Source of the DNA: an uncultured Pirellulaceae bacterium
GTDB lineage: Bacteria > Planctomycetota > Planctomycetia > Pirellulales > Pirellulaceae
Direction of reading: 5' to 3'
DNA: 35,498 nt
Assembly (NCBI GenBank): GCA_937921995.1
Contig: CAKZVF010000102.1
Coordinates: 1 to 35,498 of the forward strand
The notes under the pieces were generated by a model, which was given only the letters and a program-made list of their open reading frames with translations, was not told the DNA's origin and made no database searches. Shown here one piece after another: positions 25,301-32,415 of the stretch. Within the stretch, counting starts at the first letter, position 1; every line of letters starts with the position of its first letter. The position numbers were made by a program, and so were the translations under genes.

Positions 25301-25667
25301 CGGCGGCGTTGGCCCCAACCTAACCAGTGTTCGAAACAAGTTCGACAAAAAGTATTTGGTCGAAGCGATCGTCCATCCCAGTCAGCACATCTCCGACCAA
25401 TACAGTTCTTCGATGGTGCTGACTGATGAAGGAGAAGTCCTGACGGGCTTGGTGATCGAACAAGAGAACGGCGACTTACTGGTGTATCCGGTCGACGAGA
25501 ATGCCGGTTCTGTCGTTGTGCCGGCCGACAGTGTGGAAGAGGTCAAAGAATCAAAGGTATCGCAGATGCCAGAAGGATTGCTTGATAAATTGAACGCATC
25601 GGAGGTCAACAACCTGTTGTCGTACATTTTGGCCGGCGGCGATCCTGAGGATAAGGTTTACAAATAG
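22395..25667 (+). CDS. Secreted DUF1080 / PVC-type dehydrogenase / cytochrome c fusion protein
   Basis: The ATG at 22395 gives 1090 residues. Order of parts: a signal peptide (about 1-38, with hydrophobic LVIGTIALACGV); a DUF1080 (3-keto-disaccharide hydrolase-type) domain, about 40-240, with SLFNGKDLEGWKG, FHGVNSGVQYRSS and WNDLRIVAVGNRL; a short Ala/Lys-rich helix; a beta-propeller of the PVC-type membrane-bound dehydrogenase/sorbosone-dehydrogenase class (about 275-640, with GYRNQFDIALNRHGDLFTYD and YGWRSGSGKWP); a helical, HEAT-like region; and a C-terminal heme c domain with C959-A-A-C-H followed by GGGVGPNLTSV, of the planctomycete heme-binding type. Such proteins are exported and likely oxidise or process sugars at the cell surface, passing electrons to the heme. 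A strong hairpin precedes the gene. Confidence 0.88.
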   Translation: MRPIASLRCRLLFRCLVIGTIALACGVQDSRRSQAQESEFQSLFNGKDLEGWKGAESLWAVSEGTIVGQTTKEAPITANTFLVWQGGEVADFEFRCKVRFHGVNSGVQYRSSLAKEKNFALKGYQADLHPRPDYMGMLYSEGTGRGIIATGGQKVVIPKKGKKEVVDQLVPLKDPVATEWNDLRIVAVGNRLIHSVNGTTVVDVTDKHADALSQGLLGLQLHRGGPMKAEFKDLQLRRLAGEEAQRTLAEAEAATQTVALNKKEAYKKTKAEADGAGIVALPGFVVEKVYSVPKEQGSWVSLCSDPQGRLYACDQADAGLFRLTLRDPQPPLVEKISTGKLAKFSSAQGLHWAFDSLWFHRNGGNLFRLTDTDGDDMLDTAETIPGGKGGGEHGNHAVLTTEDGKALYLDGGNAAPLAETTGDRVPTWSEGLLLPRMWDARGHARGRMAPGGWITRLNIETKQQSLFSMGYRNQFDIALNRHGDLFTYDADMEWDMGVPWYRPTRICFAASGSDYGWRSGSGKWPTYYEESLPPVVEIGPGSPTGLISGAKAAFPTKYKDAIFALDWTFGTMYAIHLVPDGAGYRGEAEQFLYGTPLPLVDAEIGKDGAMYFTVGGRNAESSLYRVRYTGTESQEAPSRVNADYVAARSKRRMLESFHGVEAPEAISAAWPLLSSKDRFMRHAARIAIESQPVESWADKIPAESDPQTRITASVALARMGEAKHQPQLIDGLVAMDVAAIEDSQLLGLLRAYALTFIELEKPNDDQRAKVVAQLSPLLPSDNFDVNTELIRVLTYLQDETLANKVLALIANRSAPVPPQWSELAKRSKQYGPEVQKMIDNHPPTRELMYAFMLRNLNVGWTLEDRRSYFEFLNQAVQASGGSSYSGFLSRIRDEALATMPDDARIALKDVTGKDFNPEPDFPIVEPQGPGQQWSVQTAMAANGKKDFEVGRSLYFSAKCAACHRLNGLGGGVGPNLTSVRNKFDKKYLVEAIVHPSQHISDQYSSSMVLTDEGEVLTGLVIEQENGDLLVYPVDENAGSVVVPADSVEEVKESKVSQMPEGLLDKLNASEVNNLLSYILAGGDPEDKVYK

Positions 25668-25901
25668 GTCTGGTGATCCCGTTGGCAAAGAAGAGCGGCC
25701 CTTCGGTTGATTGAAGAGGCTTGTCGAAACAACCCATTCGACTCCTTCACCTTTTTCCTCTTCTTTTTTTTCCGCTGCACAAATGTAAAGAAATTCACGG
25801 AGCGACTCATCCGTTAAAAGACAATAGAACTGGTGAAACTGACCGTGTCTTCAACAATGACAAGGAGTACAATAGGGTTGTTATCTACAGGAGACATTTA
25901 A

Positions 25902-26141
25902 ATGAATTGGCGCGAACATATCACGGTTGATCCGGCCATCTGCCACGGCAAGGCTTGCATCAAAGGAACCCGAGTCATGGCATCGGTCGTGCTGGACAAC
26001 TTGGCCCAAGGGGCCAGTGTCGAAGACGTACTGGCCAGCTATCCATCACTGACTCGTGAAGGAATTATGGCGGCAATGGGGTACGCGGCCGATCTTTCGC
26101 GCGAACGTACCGTTGATCTGTCGCCGACCGGTCTGGGCTAA
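25902..26141 (+). CDS. DUF433 antitoxin-like protein
   Basis: The 79 residues match DUF433: ITVDPAICHGKACIKGTRV near the N-terminus, then a helix-turn-helix-like part (LDNLAQGASVEDVLASYPSL followed by TREGIMAAMGYAADLSRE). Such proteins are usually the DNA-binding antitoxin of a pair with a DUF5615 protein. A clear AGGAGA lies 8 bases before the ATG. The stop codon overlaps the next start (TAATG), so the two proteins are translated as a coupled pair. Autoregulation of the operon is expected from the family; the operator is not obvious. Confidence 0.85.
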   Translation: MNWREHITVDPAICHGKACIKGTRVMASVVLDNLAQGASVEDVLASYPSLTREGIMAAMGYAADLSRERTVDLSPTGLG

Positions 26142-26494
26142 TGGCAAAGCTCAAGGTTGAGGAGAACTTGGCGGCTGAGGTTACAACGCTGTTGAAGGAT
26201 GCTGGTCACGATGCCATGTCAATCCACGATCAGAACATGGTCGGTTGTACCGATGACCACATCGCTTCTGTCTGTCAAATGGAAGAACGCGCGATTGTGA
26301 CGCTTGACTTGGATTTCTCTGACATTCGATCCTATCCGCCAGAAGATCATTGCGGCATCGTTATGCGTCCTGAAAAACATGATCAAGCAAGCGTACTGGA
26401 GGTTCTGACGAAGCTGATTCCCAAGCTCGATGATGAGCCGCTGGAGGGAAAACTTTGGATCGTCAATCGCCGTACCATTCGCATTCGCAGTTAG
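26141..26494 (+). CDS. DUF5615 PIN-like toxin
   Basis: The 117 residues fit the DUF5615 PIN-like fold. An N-terminal acidic motif, KVEENLAAEV, replaces the usual DENLP. A second acidic part follows: GHDAMSIHDQNMVGCTDDHI, and then AIVTLDLDFSDIRSYPPEDH, where D-D-F supplies metal-binding acids. PIN-like toxins are metal-dependent RNases, but activity of this subfamily is mostly inferred. It starts inside the TAATG overlap with the DUF433 gene. The pair sits alone between the DUF1080 gene and a minus-strand sugar operon. The first acidic residue is Glu rather than Asp, which may or may not keep activity. Confidence 0.82.
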   Translation: MAKLKVEENLAAEVTTLLKDAGHDAMSIHDQNMVGCTDDHIASVCQMEERAIVTLDLDFSDIRSYPPEDHCGIVMRPEKHDQASVLEVLTKLIPKLDDEPLEGKLWIVNRRTIRIRS

Positions 26495-26665
26495 TCTTCA
26501 ATCAAGACAAGGTTCCAAGAAACAAAAAAGCAAGAAAATAGGCTAGGCTTGGTACTGCGTCCCTTTTCGTTGCACATCAGATAGAAGAGATGCGGGCTAA
26601 GCAGCGGAAAAAAAATTCCAAAGCGGTGCAGGAGAACCGCACTCCAAAGTTGGATGCCAGCGAAG

Positions 26666-27670
26666 CTACACCAAACCACGGGCAACCAGATTATTCAACC
26701 GTCGCCCCACGTCGGCCAGTCCATCCAACACCAGTTCGTCGTAGGTTCGGCCGTCGCGCGTGTCGATGCCGTGGTTGGGATCGGCGGTTCTTAGGCCTAC
26801 CAGCGCGTCGTCTTCATGGTGAAAGGCTTCCACGAATACCGTTTCCAAGCTGCCCGTTTTTGCACAGGCGGCCAGTAAAGCGCTGATCCAGCCATCGTCG
26901 GTTGTTAAGCAGCCACGTGTTGTCCTGGCCGAGGCATGGAAGATTCCCAGCTCTCCGGCGTCGGCGATTTGAGCGATCAGTGCTTGGTTTTCAGAGATAG
27001 TCAGACCAGAATCGCCGCAGTGGGCCGCATCGACCAGAACTTTGAATAGGTTCCGGCCAAGGGATCGATTTGCCGCGGCAACAAACTCCCAACAGCGGCC
27101 AATGTCGGTGAAGGTTTGATACTCGATGCCTCGGAGAAATTCGATATGCCATGAAGGGATCTTGGTGACGCCCGATTCGATGAAAGCGCGGGTATGAACT
27201 TTCACATTCTGAGCAATCGCGGCGTCGAAGTCTGCGCCGTCTTTACGTGTGGCTCCCTCCTGCATCCAGACCTCCAGCGACGGGGAAGAGAAGGTTGCGA
27301 TTCCATGTTGCTCAGCAGATCGCAAACCCTCAATCAGGATCGCCACGACGGTGTCTTCATCGTCGGGGTTCATAGGGTCAACGTTGCCGATCATCATGAC
27401 AAAGTGCACCGTTAGGCCAAGTGCCTTCAACCCTTTGACCATTTCGGCGACGTCATTAGGGTCCAGCCCCGGAAAAATGGGGACTTGGACGCAATCAATT
27501 CGCACCAGCGATCTAGAACACAGCCTTTGCATCGCGGCGACGACGATTAAATCTCCGTCGGGATCGCGCGGAAGGCGTCCTTTCTCTGGAACCAATCCGC
27601 CAACGAATTTGATGTGACATGGTACGACGCCCAGCTGGATCTTTGATTTTGATTCGATCGCAAATGTCAT
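26666..27670 (-). CDS. Xylose-isomerase-like TIM-barrel protein, unknown substrate
   Basis: The ATG at 27670 gives 334 residues starting MTFAIESKSKIQLGVVPCHI; a longer in-frame start adds 26 residues that read into a repeat element and are rejected. Segments fit a TIM barrel of the AP-endonuclease-2/xylose-isomerase type: VPCHIKFVGG, CVQVPIFPGLDPNDV, LTVHFVMMIGN, ATFSSPSLEVWM, IPSWHIEFLRG, VLVDAAHCGDSG and VFVEAFHHEDD near the C-terminus. Acids and histidines occur at strand ends as in metal-dependent sugar isomerases, but I cannot align all ligands. Its neighbours on the same strand are a Gfo/Idh/MocA oxidoreductase and a clearer isomerase-like protein, so it likely acts on the same sugar or polyol. 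Family assignment is less certain than for the 29109-30134 protein. Confidence 0.6.
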   Translation of the reverse strand: MTFAIESKSKIQLGVVPCHIKFVGGLVPEKGRLPRDPDGDLIVVAAMQRLCSRSLVRIDCVQVPIFPGLDPNDVAEMVKGLKALGLTVHFVMMIGNVDPMNPDDEDTVVAILIEGLRSAEQHGIATFSSPSLEVWMQEGATRKDGADFDAAIAQNVKVHTRAFIESGVTKIPSWHIEFLRGIEYQTFTDIGRCWEFVAAANRSLGRNLFKVLVDAAHCGDSGLTISENQALIAQIADAGELGIFHASARTTRGCLTTDDGWISALLAACAKTGSLETVFVEAFHHEDDALVGLRTADPNHGIDTRDGRTYDELVLDGLADVGRRLNNLVARGLV

Positions 27671-27713
27671 GATTTCGTTGGGGACTGTTAGGATTGGTTG
27701 TTGGATCGTGGCC

Positions 27714-27804
27714 GGTAGTGGACGAGGCCACGAGTCCGGCGCTTCCATTAACCTTTGATGGATCGGTTAATGCCGCCGCAGGATTCGTTGCCTCATCCAA
27801 TACC
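27714..27804. repeat. Palindromic repeat element, 91 bp
   Basis: The outer arms are 27 bp each (27714-27740, and 27778-27804 in reverse) and match at 22 of 27 positions; both begin with GGTAGTGGACGAGG or a close variant. An inner perfect pair CATTAACC (27746-27753) and GGTTAATG (27765-27772) lies between them. The whole would fold into one long hairpin. A third copy of the arm lies at 30545-30571. It sits between the Gfo/Idh and TIM-barrel genes and might also act as a processing or termination structure. Confidence 0.75.
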
Positions 27805-27826
27805 ATGAAATTGAGGCATAGCCGCA

Positions 27827-28960
27827 CTAGACGTCTTGCCAGGTTTTATCAGCGGCGCTCTTGAGTACCGCATCGCAGACCATTTGGGTTTCCAGTGCCT
27901 CGCGGAAGGTTGGGCTGGCTGGTTTGCCCTCTTCGAGTCCCTTGAGGAAATCGGCCACTTGATGCACAAACGAGTGCTCGTAACCGATGTTCAAACCCGG
28001 CACCCACCAATTGCCCATGTAGGGATGATCACCGTCGGAGACGTGAATGCTCTGCCAGCCCCGCATCGGACCTTCGACCGCATGATCAAAAAATTCAAGC
28101 CGATGAAGATCGTGCAGATCCCACTTCAGCGACCCATGTTCGCCGTTGATCTCAAACGTGTAGAGTGCCTTGTGGCCGCGCGCGTAACGGGTCGATTCAA
28201 ACAATCCCAGCGACCCATTCTCGAAACGACACATAAACGTACAAGCGTCGTCGATGGTGACTTTTTGGACTTGGCCGGTTTCGCTGTGCATGCGTTCTTT
28301 AATAAACGTCTCCGTCATGCCGCTCACGTTGGCAATGCTGCCGTTGAGCCACAGCGCGGTGTCGATGCAGTGGGCCAGCAAGTCTCCCGTCACGCCGCTG
28401 CCGGCAGCATCGGCATCCAATCGCCACAGCGCGGCGCCGCCTTGGGGTAAATCCTCAGAGATCGTCCAGTCCTGCAGGAAATTGGCGCGGTAGTGGAAGA
28501 TCTTGCCAAGCTTCCCGCTGTCGATAATGTTTTTAGCATGCGTCACCGCGGGCACTCGCCGGTAGTTGTACCAAACCATATTCGCGACGCCGGCGGCTTC
28601 GACCGCTTCGCACATTTCTTCGCCCTGGGCGACATCCATGGCGATCGGTTTTTCGCACAAGATCATTTTCCCCGCGGCCGCGGCGGCAATCGAAATCTCT
28701 TTGTGTAAATTATTGGGCACGCAAATATCAACGGCATCAATGTCATCGCGCGCGATCAGTTTCTTCCAGTCCGTTTCGATGGATTCATAGCCCCAGTTGT
28801 CGGCGAACTGCTGAGCCAGCTCCGCGTTGCGACCGCAGACGGCTTTGAGCACCGGTTTGTGCTCAAGGTCAAAGAAGTTGTTCACCGTCACGTAGGCATT
28901 GGTGTGGGCCTTGCCCATGAACCCGTAACCGATGAGGCCAATGTTAAGTGGCTTTTTCAC
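27827..28960 (-). CDS. Gfo/Idh/MocA-family oxidoreductase
   Basis: An NAD(P)-dependent enzyme family acting on sugars, polyols and glycosides. The 377 residues start at a GTG with AAAGGGAT upstream. The Rossmann fold begins [18 protein letters not shown] (Gly-x-Gly-x-x-Gly), the catalytic Lys lies in CEKPIAMD (E103-K104-P105), and the substrate-side acid/His pair lies in [10 protein letters not shown] (D193, H197). The C-terminal beta-sheet half follows, with [18 protein letters not shown]. No signal peptide is present, so it acts in the cytoplasm. It lies between two TIM-barrel isomerase-like genes on the same strand. Known relatives oxidise inositols, glucose derivatives or whole glycosides at C3; the precise substrate is open. 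Confidence 0.9.
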   Translation of the reverse strand: MKKPLNIGLIGYGFMGKAHTNAYVTVNNFFDLEHKPVLKAVCGRNAELAQQFADNWGYESIETDWKKLIARDDIDAVDICVPNNLHKEISIAAAAAGKMILCEKPIAMDVAQGEEMCEAVEAAGVANMVWYNYRRVPAVTHAKNIIDSGKLGKIFHYRANFLQDWTISEDLPQGGAALWRLDADAAGSGVTGDLLAHCIDTALWLNGSIANVSGMTETFIKERMHSETGQVQKVTIDDACTFMCRFENGSLGLFESTRYARGHKALYTFEINGEHGSLKWDLHDLHRLEFFDHAVEGPMRGWQSIHVSDGDHPYMGNWWVPGLNIGYEHSFVHQVADFLKGLEEGKPASPTFREALETQMVCDAVLKSAADKTWQDV

Positions 28961-29014
28961 TGATGATCCCTTTGTGTTTTTGTCTTTGAAAGTTTTGTTT
29001 TACTTTGCGTCGGT

Positions 29015-29083
29015 CCGGTTCCCACCGGCCGCGCGGGTAATTGAGACGATGGTTTAAGGAGCGGCTTGGCCGGTGGAAACCGG
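29015..29083. repeat. Inverted repeat between two sugar-metabolism genes
   Basis: CCGGTTYCCACCGGCC occurs at 29015-29030 and, reversed, at 29068-29083 with one mismatch. Each arm is itself a small hairpin (for example GGCCGGT-GGAA-ACCGGCC at 29068-29085). The sequence GGCTTGGCCGGTGG at 29063 recurs at 2032. The element follows the stop of the isomerase-like gene and precedes the Gfo/Idh start, so it may weaken or process the shared transcript. Confidence 0.6.
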
Positions 29084-29108
29084 CCCTGCAACTAATACGG
29101 CGCTTGAA

Positions 29109-30134
29109 TTAAACCTGACTGTGCGCATCCCGGACGTGCAGCATCGTGCCAAGGATCGCTTCCCAAGTCGAAGCCTGTTCCAACATTTCATTGGGGAACA
29201 TGCACCCGTCCCAACAAATATGTTCGATACCACGCTCGCTGGCATCTTTGAGCCAGTACTGAGCACACTTCACGATGTCCAGTTTTCCGTTGGGATCATC
29301 CGGCGCACAATGCTTACCCGTTTTGTCGTGGCTGCCCGCACCGAACACGTTTCCATCGTTCTGGGCCACATGGAAGTCGATCGTCCAGGGACGCAGTTTA
29401 TCAGTCATCGACTTATACGCCTCCCAGAATTGTTCTTCGGAATAGCCCTCTTCCAGCAGCGCGTGTTCGGCTGCGTTGTAGCCCATCAGGTAAAGATAGG
29501 TATGAGCAAGGTCGGCTTGAAATCCGACGGTCTCGGGCATGCCGACCTCTTCCAATAGGTCCAACATGTCCTTCCACGAGTGCATGCCCGCCCAACAAAT
29601 CTCGCCCTCGGCTGCCAATCGCTGCCCGTTATCAGCCGCGATCTTGGCCGCCTCACGAAACGTTTTGGCGATTTTTGTCGTGTTGGCTTTCGCATCGGCG
29701 CGCCATTTCTCGACGCCAAACTCGGCGGAATCAATTCGTATGACTCCATACTTCCGGACGCCATGCTCGGACAATACTTTGGCGACACGACACGCCTTTT
29801 CGATGGCCAATAGAAATTTGTCCGTGGCTTCCTTGTCCCCCATCGCACTATCACCGACCGTTCCCGGCCAAACGGGGGCAACCAACGAACCGACCGATAG
29901 ATTCCGGCCGGCGATCGAATCTGCGACAGCCTTAAGTTCGTCATCGGTGGCATCGGGATGCGTGTGCGGTGCAAATAGAAACAGATCGACGCCGTCAAAC
30001 TTGTGCCCGTTGACTTCCGCTGCGGTGGTCAGGTCCAGCATGCGATCCAAACCGATCGGCGGTTCCTGCCCTTCGTCGTCTCCTTTGCCGACGACACCGG
30101 GCCACATCGCGTTGTGAATTTTTAGAGCCGTCAT
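29109..30134 (-). CDS. Sugar phosphate isomerase/epimerase-like TIM-barrel protein
   Basis: With the ATG at 30134 the protein is 341 residues; an in-frame extension adds 34 residues without pattern. It fits the xylose-isomerase-like TIM-barrel family, whose members isomerise or epimerise sugars and polyols with a divalent metal. The opening [18 protein letters not shown] and the likely metal-site segments [41 protein letters not shown] and [12 protein letters not shown] place Glu, Asp and His residues at strand ends. [21 protein letters not shown] fits the loop near the substrate. It precedes the Gfo/Idh gene on the same strand, with an inverted repeat between. No signal peptide is seen, so it is cytoplasmic. 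The substrate is not known. Confidence 0.82.
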   Translation of the reverse strand: MTALKIHNAMWPGVVGKGDDEGQEPPIGLDRMLDLTTAAEVNGHKFDGVDLFLFAPHTHPDATDDELKAVADSIAGRNLSVGSLVAPVWPGTVGDSAMGDKEATDKFLLAIEKACRVAKVLSEHGVRKYGVIRIDSAEFGVEKWRADAKANTTKIAKTFREAAKIAADNGQRLAAEGEICWAGMHSWKDMLDLLEEVGMPETVGFQADLAHTYLYLMGYNAAEHALLEEGYSEEQFWEAYKSMTDKLRPWTIDFHVAQNDGNVFGAGSHDKTGKHCAPDDPNGKLDIVKCAQYWLKDASERGIEHICWDGCMFPNEMLEQASTWEAILGTMLHVRDAHSQV

Positions 30135-30544
30135 AAATTGATTATCCCTTTTGTGTTTCTGTTTCGTAGCCGAAGTCGGTTCGGCGTTAGGTATAGTTGA
30201 AGCTTGGCGTGTGATGAAAACCTTGTCTTCGGTCATTTGACTGTTTGACCGTAACCAATGATGACCGCCGTCTTCAAACCAAACGGTCCTAAGCGGGCTT
30301 TTTCAACGTGGTGTCAGCCTTAGGTCAGTGGTCATATCATTTTGTTTTGGTAAATGAATAAATCAGGATGTTGCCGCGGAAGGCTGGGTAACTAACTTTC
30401 AGCTTTTTAACCAACGGCAAATAAAAGAACACATCATGAGTACACATGTTGTAGCAGTTTGTTGAGCCGATTTCACGTGAACCAATAAAAATTTTTTGAA
30501 AGCCAACATTGTCTAAACAAGAGCTGATTGGTCCCAGCGCAGAT
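30135..30544. other. Gene-free stretch upstream of the sugar operon
   Basis: These 410 bases contain no convincing coding sequence. The part from 30135 to about 30340 must hold the promoter of the minus-strand sugar genes, but no clear -35/-10 pair is visible. The part from 30350 to 30540 is A/T-rich and ends in a repeat arm. A small frame on the minus strand (30337-30573) starts inside that repeat and is not believed to be a gene. Confidence 0.5.
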
Positions 30545-30571
30545 GCCGGATTCGTTGCCTCATCCGCTACC
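30545..30571. repeat. Third copy of the 27-bp repeat arm
   Basis: Read on the minus strand this begins GGTAGCGGATGAGG and agrees with the arm at 27714-27740 in 23 of 27 positions. No partner arm is seen nearby. It overlaps the last three codons and the stop of the ankyrin-repeat gene. Confidence 0.75.
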
Positions 30572-31057
30572 ATGAGATTTAAAAGCCAACGTCATCGAAT
30601 CGCTCAGCCGGTAGTCGGTCGGGGCTTTGCCCTTTTTATTTTTGATCGTTGGATCAGCGCCGCGCGAAAGCAGTAGTTTCACAATGGCAACCGCAACGTC
30701 GGCCTTGCCTGCGGTGGCCGGAGCTCCGGAATGGGTAACGGCCCGGTGCAGCGCCGTTGATTGGGTTCGACGGTCAATTGCGTTCACTTGGGCACCGGAA
30801 TTTAGAAGAACTTTGACGGCAGTTAGACTCCGGAACCGAACAGCGCGATGCAAAGGCGTCACGCCGTTTTTGTCCGTTTCATTGACTGACACGCCCGCGC
30901 GGATCAAGTATTTGATGACCGCCGATTGTTTTTTCGCATCGGCATCGTGAGCCGAACATGCCGCCAGCAAGCAGGTTGAAAGTGCTTTTGCATCCAGATC
31001 AAGTCGACGAAGAGCATCTAGGTTTAATTCAAAAGCCAGTCGTAGTGCTTCGTTCAT
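30560..31057 (-). CDS. Ankyrin-repeat protein
   Basis: The 165 residues begin with a helical cap (MNEALRLAFELNLDALRRLD) and hold two or three ankyrin repeats: DKNGVTPLHRAVRFRSLTAV (about 62-81) and the longer STALHRAVTHSG with IVKLLLSRGADPTIKNKKGK. Ankyrin repeats bind other proteins; the partner here is unknown. The final residues GSG and the TGA stop lie inside a dispersed repeat, so the C-terminus was probably altered when the repeat arrived. No signal peptide is seen. The gene lies 45 bases downstream of the secreted glycosidase gene on the same strand. Confidence 0.82.
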   Translation of the reverse strand: MNEALRLAFELNLDALRRLDLDAKALSTCLLAACSAHDADAKKQSAVIKYLIRAGVSVNETDKNGVTPLHRAVRFRSLTAVKVLLNSGAQVNAIDRRTQSTALHRAVTHSGAPATAGKADVAVAIVKLLLSRGADPTIKNKKGKAPTDYRLSDSMTLAFKSHGSG

Positions 31058-31102
31058 TTGATGCAGCTTTTTGAGAAGGTTCTGTGATCAATCGTTCTCA
31101 CA

Positions 31103-32302
31103 TTATTCTTCGGCCCACTGAATCTGAGCTGTACGTTTTTCCAGATCTACGGTGACGTTGGCATGCTGAAAGGACCGGCGGAAGAGCCATCCGTCGCGCT
31201 GGAAATCGCCTTGAGGCGGCCCCAGTTTCTTACCGTATTGCGGGTACTCGATCAGTTGCCCGTCATCAATGTCATAACCCCAGCCATAACAAAAATAGCT
31301 ATTCTCCTGCGCGCCGATCAGATAGCAAGCCAAAGGATAGGTGATCCGCTGCCGCGCGAATGCTTCTTTTTCGGCTTGGGGTTTGCTCATGAACTGTTTA
31401 TTGAGCCAATTGATATCGTGATCTGGCCAAGCTTTAAACAGAACGATTTTGCCTTGGTCGGCCGCTTCAGCCGCCATTTTCCAGTAGGCCAAAACATCTT
31501 CTTTGGCCGTCGAAGAAAACTGATCAAAATGCTCGATCTGTGCCCCGTCTGCAAAACTCAGGAACTCAGTTCCGGCGGCAGCGTTCCCGTCAGGTCCGCC
31601 CGCCTTCGACCGAAAGCCGTTGTAGATCAGCAATCGATCTGTGCCCATGATACGTTTGGCTTGCTGCATTAAGTCGACCGCCGCGGCGTCTAATTCGTCG
31701 GCCTTGTCCAGTCCGAACCCTCTCTTCAGCCACGACGGACGTTTGGCCTGGGAGATGGCATCCATAAAGAAACCGTCGAAGCCATGTTCTTTCACCGCCC
31801 CGCCGATCGTCGTGGCCCACCATTTTCGCAGGTCGGCGTTGAGCAAATTGTATTGGTAGACCTCGGATCGTTTGTGCTTCACCTTCAGCAGTGGATCGCC
31901 GGTTTCCATGTCTCGCAACGTCCAGTCCTCGGGATGCGTTTGAGCGAAGTCAGCATTGTAAGACGTGAACGGCCACGCAATCAAAGTGTTCCAATACATC
32001 AACACTTTGGCTTCGGGGTTAATCGCTTTGATCCGCGCGGCGTCAGACGCGGCGATACGTTCAGGGTGCTTGCGATCGCTGAGCGTGCCGTGGGCTTTTT
32101 CTAGGCAGATGAAATCGGAAAGCCGGGCGGCGATCGCAACCTGCTGGTCGCTCATCGCGGTTCGACTGCCGAAGTGCAAATACACCGGCACCGTGTCCCA
32201 AGAGAAAGGGGGCGCTTGTGCGAGCACGGAAGTCGCGCAAACCCATGTGAAAACCGCCGCGATGCAAGCGGCGATCATGTTTGGCCTTAGTTGTGAATTC
32301 AT
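31103..32302 (-). CDS. Secreted GHL15-like putative glycoside hydrolase
   Basis: The ATG at 32302 gives 399 residues with a clear signal peptide (IAACIAAVFTWVCATSVLAQA). A longer in-frame start at 32527 would run into the FNR gene and bury the signal peptide, so it is rejected. The rest looks like a TIM-barrel glycosidase of the hypothetical glycosyl hydrolase 15 type: VPVYLHFGSRTAMSDQQ near the start, ARIKAINPEAKVLMYWNTL, EVYQYNLLNADLRKWWATTI, HGFDGFFMDAIS (a likely catalytic Asp), LLIYNGFRSKAGG and ENSYFCYGWGYDIDD. The ordered DGFFMD segment is typical of such enzymes. The substrate is unknown. It probably acts in the periplasm or outside the cell on environmental glycans. Confidence 0.72.
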   Translation of the reverse strand: MNSQLRPNMIAACIAAVFTWVCATSVLAQAPPFSWDTVPVYLHFGSRTAMSDQQVAIAARLSDFICLEKAHGTLSDRKHPERIAASDAARIKAINPEAKVLMYWNTLIAWPFTSYNADFAQTHPEDWTLRDMETGDPLLKVKHKRSEVYQYNLLNADLRKWWATTIGGAVKEHGFDGFFMDAISQAKRPSWLKRGFGLDKADELDAAAVDLMQQAKRIMGTDRLLIYNGFRSKAGGPDGNAAAGTEFLSFADGAQIEHFDQFSSTAKEDVLAYWKMAAEAADQGKIVLFKAWPDHDINWLNKQFMSKPQAEKEAFARQRITYPLACYLIGAQENSYFCYGWGYDIDDGQLIEYPQYGKKLGPPQGDFQRDGWLFRRSFQHANVTVDLEKRTAQIQWAEE

Positions 32303-32415
32303 CTCAAAATTATCGTTGAGCCGCTGCAGGTTGCAAGCCGCAGCGTGTGATGGGAACACCGTTTCGCGGCTGCGACGATGCGCGTCGCGTTTGCGAATCG
32401 CTCTTCCTCCACGCC

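Noticed and set aside
27513-27827. 104-codon minus-strand frame
   Set aside because: It reads through the palindromic repeat and the start of the TIM-barrel gene in a different frame; its recognisable peptide comes from the repeat itself.
30337-30573. 78-codon minus-strand frame beginning MVADEATNP
   Set aside because: Its start lies in the repeat arm and the rest has no pattern; a repeat-derived frame.
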